Shown in pieces: positions 30,041 to 39,251 of a DNA stretch of 64,000 nt. The stretch spans positions 434,001 through 498,000 of the forward strand of contig NZ_RQHK01000017.1 in NCBI RefSeq assembly GCF_004770475.1, given 5' to 3'. Both the position numbers and the translations under genes were made by a program. The notes beneath the pieces are model-generated. The model did not search any database. It was not told where the DNA came from and worked only from the letters and a program-made list of their open reading frames with translations. How positions within the stretch are numbered: the stretch's first letter is position 1; each line of letters begins with the position of its first letter. This DNA comes from Leptospira mtsangambouensis. Lineage in GTDB: Bacteria; Spirochaetota; Leptospiria; Leptospirales; Leptospiraceae.

Positions 30041-30241
30041 ATGTTTCAAAATATGGGTCTTTATGACAGAATCATTCGAGTGGTCGTTGGCTTGGTATTA
30101 GGTGGTCTTTATTTAGGTGGGGTCGTAGAAGGAACAACAGCAATCGTTTTGTTTGCAATCGGCCTTGTAATGATCGCAACTTCTGCTATCGGATTTTGCC
30201 CAGCTTATCTTCCTTTTAAAATCACAACAAAAGAAAAATAA
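30041..30241 (+). CDS. DUF2892 small inner-membrane protein
   Basis: A 66-residue protein with two membrane helices and the YgaP-like tail GFCPAYLPF. ATG at 30041 follows AAGGAG with seven bases spacing and is preferred over 30035. DUF2892 proteins often sit beside rhodanese or sulfur genes; none is here. The Cys-Pro in the second loop is the family hallmark. Confidence 0.85.
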   Translation: MFQNMGLYDRIIRVVVGLVLGGLYLGGVVEGTTAIVLFAIGLVMIATSAIGFCPAYLPFKITTKEK

Positions 30242-30258
30242 CAGAAATTGGATTCATC

Positions 30259-30300
30259 CAACTCACAAATTTAGGTTTGTGAGTTGTTGGTTATTTTTTT
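30259..30300 (+). terminator. Rho-independent terminator after DUF2892 gene
   Basis: CAACTCACAAA (30259-30269) pairs perfectly with TTTGTGAGTTG (30276-30286) over a six-base loop, and a T-run follows at 30294-30300. The T-run overlaps the end of the convergent methyltransferase gene. Confidence 0.75.
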
Positions 30301-31406
30301 AAACTTACCAGAACTTCATAATGTTGGGTTCTTGGAAAAAAATCAAACAACCCCACATATTGCAATTGATAACCTATCTTTTCTAGTTTTGTAATGTCTC
30401 TTTTCAGTGTGCTTGGATTACAGCTAGAATATACAATTTGTTTTGGTGCAAATAAAGAAGCGGATTCCACAATTCCGTCGGAAAGTCCAGCTCTCGGTGG
30501 ATTCACAATCCATATCGGAAACTTTGCAGCATGTTTCGGTAAATGTTTTTGATACAAATCACAGACTTCATATTCAAACTGCAATGCATTGTTTGTTTTC
30601 GCATTTTCCTTTGCATAACGAATACTTTTTTCATGAGATTCCATCCCATACAGAGAGGCAATTTTTTCCCGTATTGATATTCCAATAGTGCCACAACCGC
30701 AGAAAAGCTCTAAAATTTGTGCAGAATCTGGTAATAAGGATTTGATTTTTTCTAACCAAGGTTCTAAAAGAAACCTGTTGATTTGAAAGAATCCACGTTC
30801 GGGAACTTTTAGTTTTGTATTAAAAAAAACAATTTCAGTCTGGTCTCTTTCATAATTGACAACGGATTTGGAAGAAAGTCTAAGTTGGATCGATTTTTGT
30901 TTTGATACTGACTTTTTAATCCCTTGGGGAATTTCAGCCCATAACAGTCGTTTATCGACAGTTTTACAAACAAATTGAGATTCATTGATGACTCGGTGGC
31001 TATTTTTTGCAAAATACCCAATTTCTTTTCCATTGGATTGCCACTGCACATTGTTTCGGTATTGATTTTCTGGCCCGATCACCACTTCGAGTTTCCCTTT
31101 CCATTCGGGAAACATTGCTTCTAAAAGTGATGTTTTGATTTGGATCTCATCCTGATAGGAAATATGGCGATAACTGCAACCTCCACATTCCATAAAAACC
31201 GAACAATCTGATGTGATCCTCGTTTCAGCCGGTTCAATCACTTCCGAAACAGTTCCAAACCATTCTTTGTTTCCAGTCTTATAAAGACTTATGTCTACCA
31301 ATTCTCCCGGGATTCCACCCTCAACAAAGACAGCATGACCCTCGTGGTGCGCTAAACAGAAACCACCATTTACCCACTTTTCTAGTTTTATTCGCAACTT
31401 TTCCAT
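30291..31406 (-). CDS. TrmA/RlmD-family RNA uracil-5 methyltransferase
   Basis: A 371-residue SAM-dependent RNA m5U methyltransferase. The N-terminal part has a TRAM-like strand region, then iron-sulfur cysteines (DCSVFMECGGCSYRH), a substrate region FFQINRFLLEPW, the SAM motif ILELFCGCGTIG and the catalytic YSSCNPSTLKRDI. Family members modify 23S rRNA U747/U1939 or tRNA U54; which target applies cannot be decided. It is divergent from the tRNA-Ser unit, whose promoter lies only about 30 bases away. Confidence 0.9.
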   Translation of the reverse strand: MEKLRIKLEKWVNGGFCLAHHEGHAVFVEGGIPGELVDISLYKTGNKEWFGTVSEVIEPAETRITSDCSVFMECGGCSYRHISYQDEIQIKTSLLEAMFPEWKGKLEVVIGPENQYRNNVQWQSNGKEIGYFAKNSHRVINESQFVCKTVDKRLLWAEIPQGIKKSVSKQKSIQLRLSSKSVVNYERDQTEIVFFNTKLKVPERGFFQINRFLLEPWLEKIKSLLPDSAQILELFCGCGTIGISIREKIASLYGMESHEKSIRYAKENAKTNNALQFEYEVCDLYQKHLPKHAAKFPIWIVNPPRAGLSDGIVESASLFAPKQIVYSSCNPSTLKRDITKLEKIGYQLQYVGLFDFFPRTQHYEVLVSLKK

Positions 31407-31434
31407 TCTCTAGAACCATTCATTGAATATTCAT

Positions 31435-31462
31435 TTGACACTGCACTCGCATTTAACATAAC
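31435..31462 (+). promoter_or_regulatory. sigma-70-type promoter for the tRNA-Ser/tadA unit
   Basis: A perfect -35 TTGACA (31435-31440) is followed after 16 bases by CATAAC (31457-31462), a 4-of-6 match to the -10 box. Transcription would start near 31469, about eight bases before the first tRNA. No other strong promoter-like element is seen before tadA, so the whole unit may be expressed from here. Confidence 0.55.
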
Positions 31463-31476
31463 GGATAGGTACTCTT

Positions 31477-31560
<84 letters not shown>

Positions 31561-31567
31561 AGTCGCT

Positions 31568-31655
<88 letters not shown>

Positions 31656-31665
31656 TGATACCGCC

Positions 31666-32097
31666 ATGAATACCGCCCAAATCAAAGAAAAAATCCAGAC
31701 ACTCAAGGCCTACTTACTGACAGATGAAGCGGCAAAAATTTTAGCAGTTCTACCTCTGTATTTTTCTTGGGTTCCCGTATTCACTTGGAAACGAAATGTT
31801 CCGGAATTTGTGACTGTTTGTTTGTATTCTGCAGTTAATACTTGTTTGTTCTTACTGATCCTTCTCTTCGCACAAGTTGTATCCGTTTTGCCCTTCGTAG
31901 GTCTATATTTGGCTGCAACCATTCACTTACTTTCTGTACTACTTTATCTAGGAATTTCTGGATTTTTGATTTACTCCATCCGCTTAAAAAAAAGCATAGA
32001 GATACCCGTTCTTTTGGACTGGGTAAAAATGCTTCAAGCATTCATTGCGCCCATAGCTCAACTGGATAGAGTATCTGACTACGGATCAGAAGGTTAG
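31666..32097 (+). CDS. Small membrane protein whose 3' end runs into tRNA-Arg
   Basis: A 143-residue frame with about three to four membrane helices (LPLYFSWVPVFTW, VNTCLFLLILLFAQVV, YLAATIHLLSVLLYLGISGFLIYSI), resembling small DUF4870/Tic20-like membrane proteins. The ATG at 31666 is 11 bases after the tRNA-Ser(GCU) end and lacks a clear ribosome-binding site. No stop occurs before tRNA-Arg, so the last 17 codons (ending LDRVSDYGSEG) are encoded by the tRNA gene and the TAG is inside it. A protein tail of this kind is a known annotation artefact when read from tRNA alone, but here the upstream codons are clearly protein-like. Confidence 0.7.
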   Translation: MNTAQIKEKIQTLKAYLLTDEAAKILAVLPLYFSWVPVFTWKRNVPEFVTVCLYSAVNTCLFLLILLFAQVVSVLPFVGLYLAATIHLLSVLLYLGISGFLIYSIRLKKSIEIPVLLDWVKMLQAFIAPIAQLDRVSDYGSEG

Positions 32098-32120
32098 AGG
32101 TTCAAATCCTCTTGGGCGCG
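32047..32120 (+). tRNA. tRNA-Arg(ACG), the TadA substrate
   Basis: Acceptor strands GCGCCCA and TGGGCGC pair, the T-loop TTCAAAT and D-loop are regular, and the anticodon ACG is at 32081-32083. The A34 of this tRNA must be deaminated to inosine by TadA to read CGU, CGC and CGA, and the tadA gene begins one base after its discriminator base (32120). It overlaps the end of the membrane-protein frame by 51 bases. CCA is not encoded. Confidence 0.97.
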
Positions 32121-32121
32121 C

Positions 32122-32562
32122 GTGGAAGCATTCGAATCGTTTCTTGGCCGCTACACAGAAGCCATTTCTAACCACCCAGAAGAAATTCCCTCTTATTCAG
32201 AAATCATCACACGAAATGGAAAAGTAATTTCTGCAGCCTTTAATTCCGTCGAACAAACATTAAATCCTACAAAACACAGCGAAATTTTAGCAATCGAAGA
32301 GGCTCTTTCGAAAACGGAAGGTCGATATCTTACCGATCATATTTTGATTACGGCTCTCGAACCTTGTTTACTTTGTGCTGGTGCCATTTTGAGGGTAAAA
32401 ATTCCAGAAGTGGTTTATTTTGTTCCGGCAAAACCAGGGGAAGGAATTTCTTCTTATACAACCGAATCTATTTATTTATTGAATCATTTTCCGAAGTGTA
32501 CCCTCATCCCAAGGTCCCACATAAAATTTGAATTTCTGAGTTTTTTCAAAGAGAAAAGGTAG
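32122..32562 (+). CDS. tadA: tRNA adenosine-34 deaminase (TadA)
   Basis: A 146-residue zinc deaminase. The signature KHSEILAIEEA (His ligand and catalytic Glu) and the PCLLCAGAIL pair of Cys ligands are intact, matching TadA. The first in-frame initiation codon is GTG at 32122, one base after the tRNA-Arg 3' end; no downstream ATG, GTG or TTG would give a complete N-terminal helix, so it starts essentially at the tRNA boundary. If tRNA processing cuts after the discriminator base, the mRNA begins with C followed by GUG, i.e. leaderless. It is the enzyme that converts A34 to inosine in the tRNA just upstream. Confidence 0.88.
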   Translation: MEAFESFLGRYTEAISNHPEEIPSYSEIITRNGKVISAAFNSVEQTLNPTKHSEILAIEEALSKTEGRYLTDHILITALEPCLLCAGAILRVKIPEVVYFVPAKPGEGISSYTTESIYLLNHFPKCTLIPRSHIKFEFLSFFKEKR

Positions 32563-32607
32563 AATTCTTTTGACCGTTTCATTTTATGGAAGCCAGTAGA
32601 AACCATT

Positions 32608-32694
<87 letters not shown>

Positions 32695-32920
32695 GGTTCT
32701 ACACCGATTTCCTTCCATCCTAAGTTCGATTTCCACTCTGAATTGAACTAATGGAAAATCTCTCCTGGTCCTTACATTAGCCTTTTCAAATCTGTTCCCC
32801 CAATTTCAGAAGAAAATATCCATACCCTTCATAAATATTTCATTGCCTCAAACATACGAACTTCCAAGATCAAAGTGATTCACCAATTTTTATCTCCTAT
32901 CCTTTGAAACACGGACTTCC

Positions 32921-34426
32921 ATGAGCGAAAACCACCAAGTACTCTTTCGAAAATACAGACCCCAATTCTTTCGCGATGTAATTTACCAAGACCTTGCTGT
33001 TGGTTCCTTACAAAACGCATTCAAATCAAAGAAGATTGGTCATGCTTATATTTTCATTGGCCCTCGTGGTGTTGGTAAAACAACCATCGCAAGAATTTTG
33101 GCCAAACGTCTCAACTGCGAACGCCCAGATGGGGTTGAGCCTTGTAACGATTGTACTTCTTGTTTAGAAATCACAAAAGGAAATTCGAATGACGTATTTG
33201 AAATTGATGCCGCTTCCAATAGCGGGGTGGATAATATCCGAGAGTTACGCGAGAATGTAAAATTCAATGCGATGGGTGGGAAGTATCGCGTTTATATTTT
33301 GGATGAGGTGCATATGCTGAGTGGAGCGGCTTTTAATGCTCTTCTCAAAACTTTAGAAGAACCGCCAGCCCATGTTGTTTTTATTTTAGCAACTACCGAA
33401 TACCATAAAATTCCAGAAACCATCCTTTCGCGTTGCCAAGACTTTCATTTTAGAAAAGTTCCTGTTACTGTTTTACAAAACTACATCGAAACTCTCTGTG
33501 AAAAAGAAAACCTAAAGTATGATTCCGAAGGATTGTTCTGGATTGCTAAAAAAGGGGACGGTTCTGTTCGAGATACACTTTCCTTTATGGAACAAGCTGT
33601 TATTTTCACCGATGGCAATCTAACAGGCGTCAAACTAAGAAAGATGATTGGGTATCATGGAATTGATACCTTTACTGATTTTTTAAACCAATTATTAGAT
33701 TCTTCCCAAAGTGCACAAATTTTTGAAACACTGGAAAATCTTTTCCAAGCAGGCATTGATCTAGGAAAGTTTGTATGGGACTTTATCGAATTTTTAAATT
33801 CTCTATTACTGATTAAAGACAACTTAGCAGATCGAGAATCCATCAATATCCCTCAAGAAGACTTACAAAAATTAAAACAAAACTATAGAGAATTGGACCG
33901 TGAAGTTTTGGTTTTACTCGCTGAAAGAATTTTTGCCGTACATGAAAAATTGAATCTGATGAAACTCCGAAGTTCTTACGAGATGAAAGTTTATTTAGAA
34001 ATTCAATTTCGAAAATTGATCTTGGATCGAGAGAAACCAAGTGTATCAGGACTTTTAGCAAAAATATCTGAGCTCACCAAACTGGTTCAAGGTGACATTT
34101 CTCATATTCCAGACAATTTAGAGTCTGCAAAAAAAGTGGTTACCGCAGCGACTACTACTGTTACGCAAAAACAAAATACTGTAGCGAACATGCAACAAGC
34201 ACAAACAATTTCGGAAAAACCAATAGAGAATCGGGAACCGGAAATAAAACAACCATCGCAGCCAAAACCAAATTTCGATGTAGAGACAAAACAAACTTCG
34301 GAACCAAAGTCAATCCCTCCGAAACCAGCAGCCGCGACGCCGTCCAACCCAGAGGATATGGAAAAACTTTTGAAAGAAAAGTTCTCCGGGATGGAAGTTG
34401 ATCCCAACCAATTTAAGAATTTATAA
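32921..34426 (+). CDS. dnaX: DNA polymerase III tau/gamma subunit
   Basis: A 501-residue clamp-loader ATPase. The AAA+ part has [12 protein letters not shown] (Walker A), the zinc-binding [38 protein letters not shown] (Walker B and SRC-type ILSRCQ) in the usual order. The C-terminal third is low-complexity Thr/Pro/Gln/Lys and shorter than in E. coli tau. It is the first gene of the conserved dnaX-ybaB-recR set. I see no slippery A6G-type frameshift signal that would make a shorter gamma form. Confidence 0.95.
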   Translation: MSENHQVLFRKYRPQFFRDVIYQDLAVGSLQNAFKSKKIGHAYIFIGPRGVGKTTIARILAKRLNCERPDGVEPCNDCTSCLEITKGNSNDVFEIDAASNSGVDNIRELRENVKFNAMGGKYRVYILDEVHMLSGAAFNALLKTLEEPPAHVVFILATTEYHKIPETILSRCQDFHFRKVPVTVLQNYIETLCEKENLKYDSEGLFWIAKKGDGSVRDTLSFMEQAVIFTDGNLTGVKLRKMIGYHGIDTFTDFLNQLLDSSQSAQIFETLENLFQAGIDLGKFVWDFIEFLNSLLLIKDNLADRESINIPQEDLQKLKQNYRELDREVLVLLAERIFAVHEKLNLMKLRSSYEMKVYLEIQFRKLILDREKPSVSGLLAKISELTKLVQGDISHIPDNLESAKKVVTAATTTVTQKQNTVANMQQAQTISEKPIENREPEIKQPSQPKPNFDVETKQTSEPKSIPPKPAAATPSNPEDMEKLLKEKFSGMEVDPNQFKNL

Positions 34427-34440
34427 GTCCAAAGGTACGT

Positions 34441-34812
34441 ATGGGAATTTTTGAGCAAATGAAACAAATGCGAGAAGCTTTCTCGCAACTCGGCAATATC
34501 AAAGAAAAACAAGAAGAACTTTCGAAACGTCTAGCACAGATTCGAGTCACTGCCTCTGCAGGTGCCGGTATGGTAGAAGTGACTGCTTCTGCGGACGGTA
34601 TACTCACTAACCTCAATATCAATCCCATCATGTTCAATGCTGATGATAAAAAAATGTTAGAAGATTTGATCCTCTCTGCCACAAACGAAGTGCAAAGAAA
34701 AGCAAAAGAAACCATGGCTCATGAAATGAAAAATGTTCTCGGCTTCAATCCTAGTGACTTTGAAGGTGTTTTCAACCAAATGCAAAAAGATGGAGGGTTT
34801 CCTCCTGTCTGA
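34441..34812 (+). CDS. YbaB/EbfC family nucleoid-associated protein
   Basis: A 123-residue DNA-binding protein: two long N-terminal helices (FEQMKQMREAFSQLGNIKEKQEELSKRLA) and a central strand block VEVTASADGILTNLNINP typical of YbaB/EbfC dimers, which bind DNA non-specifically or at GTnAC sites. It starts 14 bases after dnaX and its 3' end overlaps the recR start, the standard operon arrangement. Confidence 0.93.
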   Translation: MGIFEQMKQMREAFSQLGNIKEKQEELSKRLAQIRVTASAGAGMVEVTASADGILTNLNINPIMFNADDKKMLEDLILSATNEVQRKAKETMAHEMKNVLGFNPSDFEGVFNQMQKDGGFPPV

Positions 34813-35398
34813 TCCACAATTCCAAAAACTAATCCAATCTTTCTCTAGCCTTCCCGGAATAGGAAAAAAAAGTGCTACAAGAATCGGATTTCATATTTTA
34901 CGAATGGATCCTTCAACTTTTCGTGCTTGGTTGTCTAATATCGAAGAAGCGAAAACCAAACTACGATTTTGTGATGAATGCGGCGGACTGACAGAAGACC
35001 CTGTTTGTTCTATTTGTTTGTCTGATAGAAGAGACAACGGAATACTCTGCGTCGTCGAACAACCAGAAGACATTTTCTTTATTGAAAATACAAAAGAATA
35101 TGTTGGTAAGTACCATGTACTCAATGGTGCCATTTCTCCTTTAGATGGAATTGGACCTGACCAATTACGGATTCGCCAGCTAATACAAAGATTAGAGGAT
35201 GGAGAAGTAAAAGAGGTATTAATCGCAACCAACCCAACACTCGAAGGTGATGCGACAGCCTCTTATCTATCGACTGTGATCAAACCAATGGACATTAAAA
35301 TCACAAGGATTGCTCATGGGATCACTATTGGTGGCACTTTGGAATATTCTGATCAATACACTTTGGGAAAAGCGATTAAATCAAGATTAACACTTTAA
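34790..35398 (+). CDS. recR: Recombination protein RecR
   Basis: A 202-residue recombination mediator that works with RecF/RecO to load RecA at gaps. The N-terminal helix-hairpin-helix LIQSFSSLPGIGKKSATRIGFHIL, the zinc finger CDECGGLTEDPVCSIC and the TOPRIM block CVVEQPEDIFFIE are all present. ATG at 34790 (MEGFLLSDPQF) is used; the frame extends upstream inside ybaB. recF, its partner, is at 55.6 kb. Confidence 0.93.
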   Translation: MEGFLLSDPQFQKLIQSFSSLPGIGKKSATRIGFHILRMDPSTFRAWLSNIEEAKTKLRFCDECGGLTEDPVCSICLSDRRDNGILCVVEQPEDIFFIENTKEYVGKYHVLNGAISPLDGIGPDQLRIRQLIQRLEDGEVKEVLIATNPTLEGDATASYLSTVIKPMDIKITRIAHGITIGGTLEYSDQYTLGKAIKSRLTL

Positions 35399-35495
35399 AC
35401 TGAACTTGATTTCTCTAAGATATATTCTTATTTTTTTTCAAAACATTTAGGATAAATTTTAGCTAAACAAACCGAAGTAGATTCGGACAAAAAAA

Positions 35496-37046
35496 TTAAA
35501 ACCTATGTTCGAATACGATAAATCCTTCTCTTAGGATTCGTCCATATTTTGAATCAAGCAAAACAAATAAGGCATCTCCAGCTACAAAATATCCAGATCT
35601 AAAAATGATTTGGAAATCAGATGTAACGTTATAACGAATGTTAAAATTATATTCCATCCCCATATAAGTGGATGTTCTATATCCATTGAGTTCACTAAAC
35701 TCCCGATTGATCCGAATCTCCGGTGATTTTGTCGCCCAAAGTTGATAGTAACCTAAAGTAAATTGGTAAGGACCGAAGGCGATTATATTAGAATAAAATC
35801 CATATTCATTCAAACCAGAAAAACTGGAACCATTGAACAATGCATAACCACCGGTAAAGTCGGTTGCTATATTTGAAATAGAAAACCCTGGTGCTAAAGT
35901 ACGATATCCATTGCCTTTTAAATTGGCTTCGTGGCCTTTTTCGTCATAACCTGGTCTACCAGTAGTGCCAAGTGCAATTAAGTTAAAGTTAAGCGATTCA
36001 CTCCAGCGATATGTAAATTGAAAATCATACATACCACCTTTAATAAAATATCTTTGCGTTGTATTATAAATTGTAACATCATTTGAATCGGTAACGGCTC
36101 GTAATTTTTTTACAGTTCCCGTATTCAATATTCCATGAACGATAAAGGAAAACTTTTGAAAATTGAATTCGTTATGCATTCCATACCATGCAAGTCTTGC
36201 TGTTTCATTATCAGACTTATCATTATCATCTAAGAAGTAAGCATACACTTCATTACGGATATTTCGAAAGTATTCAAATTTCAATCGATTGTAATAGATA
36301 TTCGAACTTTGGTAATTTTTGTCCGCAAATCCATTTTTATCAACGTCCATAAAGCTTTGGTCGCGTGCTCGCAAAATTCCACCTTCCAAAGACAAACGTA
36401 AGAATTGGAAATTTTTAAGGATACTCACTCCTGTTCCAGTGGAAAATAAAACCCTACCTTGTGCAGAGCTAAAAAGTTGTTGGCCTACTTTGATAAAAAG
36501 TCCCGATTCAGGGATTCGAAAATTTAAATATAGAAAGTTTGTTTGGACATTCACCGCAGCGGTTCGACCTCTTTCTCCACCAGACCCTGGTCCTACCAGA
36601 CCTGGGTCAAAACCATCTGGACCAGTTGCCCTTAAACCTTTCCCTCCAAATGGAATATCACCAACTTGCATCCCCCAAACTCCCTCTACATATTTGTTGG
36701 CAGAGAAACTCATATTGTATAAAAAACGTGAATCGTAATAACTAACGTCTTCTTTTCTAGGAGTGATTTGACTTGGTAAACCTTGTTGTCTCCTCTCTAA
36801 ATCAGATTGAATGGTTTGTTGTTCTGATTGGAGACGTTCTGTATTTTCCTTTTCTAAATTGGTAATTGGAGTGACTGGTGTTTTTCTTTCTAATAAGACA
36901 TCTCTTCCAACATTTGTTGCACGAACACGAAAAGATCCATTAAAATTCATAAAAGTTCTTTGTGATTCTTCCTCTTGTGCAATCAAAACACTGCAAGGTA
37001 TCAAAAGAAAAATTAGATAAAATAAAAATAAATTTCGTAATGACAT
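35496..37046 (-). CDS. Outer-membrane porin-like beta-barrel protein
   Basis: A 516-residue protein with a signal peptide (LFLFYLIFLLIPCSVLIAQ). A Glu/Gln-rich segment (residues about 55-95) is followed by a long barrel with alternating hydrophobic residues and aromatic strand ends, closing with EGFIVFEHRF, a C-terminal Phe as in barrels. It resembles the alginate-export/porin-type proteins common in Leptospira. Substrate unknown. Six bases separate it from the upstream binding-protein gene on the same strand, suggesting paired expression. Confidence 0.8.
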   Translation of the reverse strand: MSLRNLFLFYLIFLLIPCSVLIAQEEESQRTFMNFNGSFRVRATNVGRDVLLERKTPVTPITNLEKENTERLQSEQQTIQSDLERRQQGLPSQITPRKEDVSYYDSRFLYNMSFSANKYVEGVWGMQVGDIPFGGKGLRATGPDGFDPGLVGPGSGGERGRTAAVNVQTNFLYLNFRIPESGLFIKVGQQLFSSAQGRVLFSTGTGVSILKNFQFLRLSLEGGILRARDQSFMDVDKNGFADKNYQSSNIYYNRLKFEYFRNIRNEVYAYFLDDNDKSDNETARLAWYGMHNEFNFQKFSFIVHGILNTGTVKKLRAVTDSNDVTIYNTTQRYFIKGGMYDFQFTYRWSESLNFNLIALGTTGRPGYDEKGHEANLKGNGYRTLAPGFSISNIATDFTGGYALFNGSSFSGLNEYGFYSNIIAFGPYQFTLGYYQLWATKSPEIRINREFSELNGYRTSTYMGMEYNFNIRYNVTSDFQIIFRSGYFVAGDALFVLLDSKYGRILREGFIVFEHRF

Positions 37047-37052
37047 TCGTTG

Positions 37053-37916
37053 TTATTCTTTTTTAACCCATTGGTTGGATTTAAAATATTTGTTTATCAA
37101 TCCTTGAATTTTGCCGGTTCGCTTCAGTTCTTTGATAAAAAAATTTAAGTTATAAAGAAATTCTACATCTCGTCTGGCTGTAGCCATACTGATATGGTCC
37201 TCTTGCACAACTCCGAGAATAGGCAAATAGTTCGCACGAAGTGAAGAGTCCTTTTGTAATAGTGCTTGGATATAAAAGGAATCCGCTACGAAAGCATTCA
37301 CATTATTTTTTTTTAATTCATTTAGTGCAGCTTCATTTGTGAAATAAGAAAAGATTTGTGCTTTAGGAAATGCATCTCGTAAAAATTGATGATTGGAACT
37401 ATTTGCAAGGACCGAATAGGAAATTCCTGTAATATTCGTTAGGTCATTCAAATTACGAAACAATTGGACTGTGACTATCTGACCTTCTGGCTCAGGTGGA
37501 AGTGCCGTGCGATTCACCAAAGCAGCCGGTGTCGAAATTAAATAAGGATCTGTAAAATATACATCTCTAAAACGATTGATGGAAGATGAAATTCCAGCCA
37601 TTGCAATTTGTGTATCACCTTTCTCTAACATTCTAGCATGTTGATCAAAAGTGCGAAGAGGAATAATTTTTAAATCAACATCTAAAAATTTTGCATACTC
37701 TTGGGCAAGTTCCACATCTAATCCGGGAAAATTCGGATTGGGATTTTCAATATAAAATGGATCATAAAATTCATTTACTGAAACAGTCAGTGTTTTGGTT
37801 TTTTTAATTTTTTCCAAAACCTGACTCGGCTCACCTGAAATAGAAGCGGTGAAAAAAAATGCCCAAAGGGATACAAACCCAATGTATTGGATCCTTAGAA
37901 GAGGTGACATCCCCAT
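37053..37916 (-). CDS. Periplasmic solute-binding protein (SBP family 3)
   Basis: A 287-residue protein with a signal peptide and the family-3 binding-protein layout: LTVSVNEFYDPFYIEN, PGLDVELAQEYAKFLDV, FDQHARMLEKGDTQIAMAGISSS and the closing hinge region. Such proteins bind amino acids or other small polar ligands for ABC transporters or sensors. No ABC transporter genes are adjacent; the neighbour is a porin-like protein, which suggests a porin/binding-protein pair. ATG could also be the third codon. Confidence 0.82.
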   Translation of the reverse strand: MGMSPLLRIQYIGFVSLWAFFFTASISGEPSQVLEKIKKTKTLTVSVNEFYDPFYIENPNPNFPGLDVELAQEYAKFLDVDLKIIPLRTFDQHARMLEKGDTQIAMAGISSSINRFRDVYFTDPYLISTPAALVNRTALPPEPEGQIVTVQLFRNLNDLTNITGISYSVLANSSNHQFLRDAFPKAQIFSYFTNEAALNELKKNNVNAFVADSFYIQALLQKDSSLRANYLPILGVVQEDHISMATARRDVEFLYNLNFFIKELKRTGKIQGLINKYFKSNQWVKKE

Positions 37917-37952
37917 TACCTTTTCTTCGGAAATGGAAACGGCAAGGAAAAA

Positions 37953-39251
37953 TTAAGGATCGATTAGGACAAATTCGGTTCGACGATTTTTTCTAGAGGA
38001 GGCCTCATCCGTGCCTTGGAGCATTGGCTGGGTTGGTCCTTTCCCTTCTGTTAAAATTCGTTTTGGATCAACACCTTTAGAGACTAAATATTGTTTAACG
38101 GAATCTGCCCTTTCTTTTGAAAGTGTCATATTATCTTCAAAAGTTCCTGTTAGATCTGTGTGGCCAATAACCTTCATTTTTTTATCTGAATTTTCATGGA
38201 GATAGTCAACAATAGCATCCAAAGGCACGGAAGATTCAGGTCTCAAAATGGACGAAGCTCTTTCAAAGTAAACCGAATCCAAAGAGATTTTTTTCGTTTC
38301 TTCCAATTTCTTTTGCACTATGTTTTCTTGCTTCGGAACTGATGCAGTAAAAAGATCAAACGACCTTCCTTCCACTCGGCGACAAAACAAAAATGTTTTT
38401 TTTACCTGTTGGAATACAATGTAAGCTTCATCTTCAACTGAGTTGATAGGAGCACCTAAATTCTCGACATCCTTAAACGAATCCCCATCTATCTTTGCCA
38501 TGTACAAATCGAACCCACCATTTCCCCCTGGACGATTTGATGAAAAGAAAAGAATACTGCCGTCGTCATTAAAAGCGACCGCAATTGTCGCATAATTATC
38601 ATTAATTGGTGATGGTAGAAGTTTTGGAGTAGACCATTTCTCTCCTATATATTGGCTAAAATATACTTTTGCCAAATTTGGTTTTCCAAATGGATATCTG
38701 GTAAAAAGTAAAGTGTCACCGAGTAAATGTGGATTTTCTTCTATTTCTTCTGTGTTGATAGGAGCGGGCAATGCTACAGGACTACTCCAACTTTTTCCAT
38801 CCCAATTGGAAACATACAAATCTCTGGATATACCCACTTTCCCATCAGGTAACACCACTTCTACGGAACCATCTCGATTGGATGACAAAAGTAGAGTTTT
38901 TCCATCCCGAGAGATAAATGGGCTTTGGTCATCAAATGGAGAATTCAAAACATCCACTTCCTCTGGAAAATCCCAAGTCCCATCTTTTTTTCGTTCCGAT
39001 TTAAAAATTTCCGTATAACCACGATTAGAACGTTTGGAATAGAAATACAAAGTTTTGGCATCAGGAGTCATCGTTGGGCCAAATTCTTGGAATTCAGTAT
39101 TGATCGGTCCTTGGATAGGAGCTACCACGAGACTTGCTTCGCTAGGTTGCACTTGAGCAACCATCGGTAGGGAGAAAAAAAGACAAAAGGATAGAATGGT
39201 GATAAAATTGGAAAATCTAAAATTCAATAGAGATTTAAAAATCACAGGCAT
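37953..39251 (-). CDS. OmpA-family protein with PD40 beta-propeller repeats
   Basis: A 432-residue protein using the ATG at 39251, which gives a signal peptide ending near LPMVAQ; the frame is open for 85 codons further upstream (to 39506) but that part has no export character. The middle has PD40/WD40-like repeats (GPTMTPDAKTLYFYSKR, SPFISRDGKTLLLSSNRDG, AVAFNDDGSILFFSSNRPGGNGGFDLYMA). The C-terminal OmpA-like domain (KMKVIGHTDLTGTFEDNMTLSKERADSVKQYL) binds peptidoglycan. Probably a cell-envelope anchor protein; related to TolB/Pal-type layouts. Confidence 0.85.
   Translation of the reverse strand: MPVIFKSLLNFRFSNFITILSFCLFFSLPMVAQVQPSEASLVVAPIQGPINTEFQEFGPTMTPDAKTLYFYSKRSNRGYTEIFKSERKKDGTWDFPEEVDVLNSPFDDQSPFISRDGKTLLLSSNRDGSVEVVLPDGKVGISRDLYVSNWDGKSWSSPVALPAPINTEEIEENPHLLGDTLLFTRYPFGKPNLAKVYFSQYIGEKWSTPKLLPSPINDNYATIAVAFNDDGSILFFSSNRPGGNGGFDLYMAKIDGDSFKDVENLGAPINSVEDEAYIVFQQVKKTFLFCRRVEGRSFDLFTASVPKQENIVQKKLEETKKISLDSVYFERASSILRPESSVPLDAIVDYLHENSDKKMKVIGHTDLTGTFEDNMTLSKERADSVKQYLVSKGVDPKRILTEGKGPTQPMLQGTDEASSRKNRRTEFVLIDP

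Noticed and set aside
32050..32097. The frame ending LDRVSDYGSEG as tRNA-derived artefact
   Set aside because: Such tails alone are artefacts, but the upstream 126 codons show membrane-protein features and an ATG, so I kept it as a candidate overlapping gene.
32695..32920. Possible SRP RNA (ffs) between tRNA-Ser and dnaX
   Set aside because: This gene order often includes ffs, but I find no GGAAGCAGCCA-type core or matching hairpin here.
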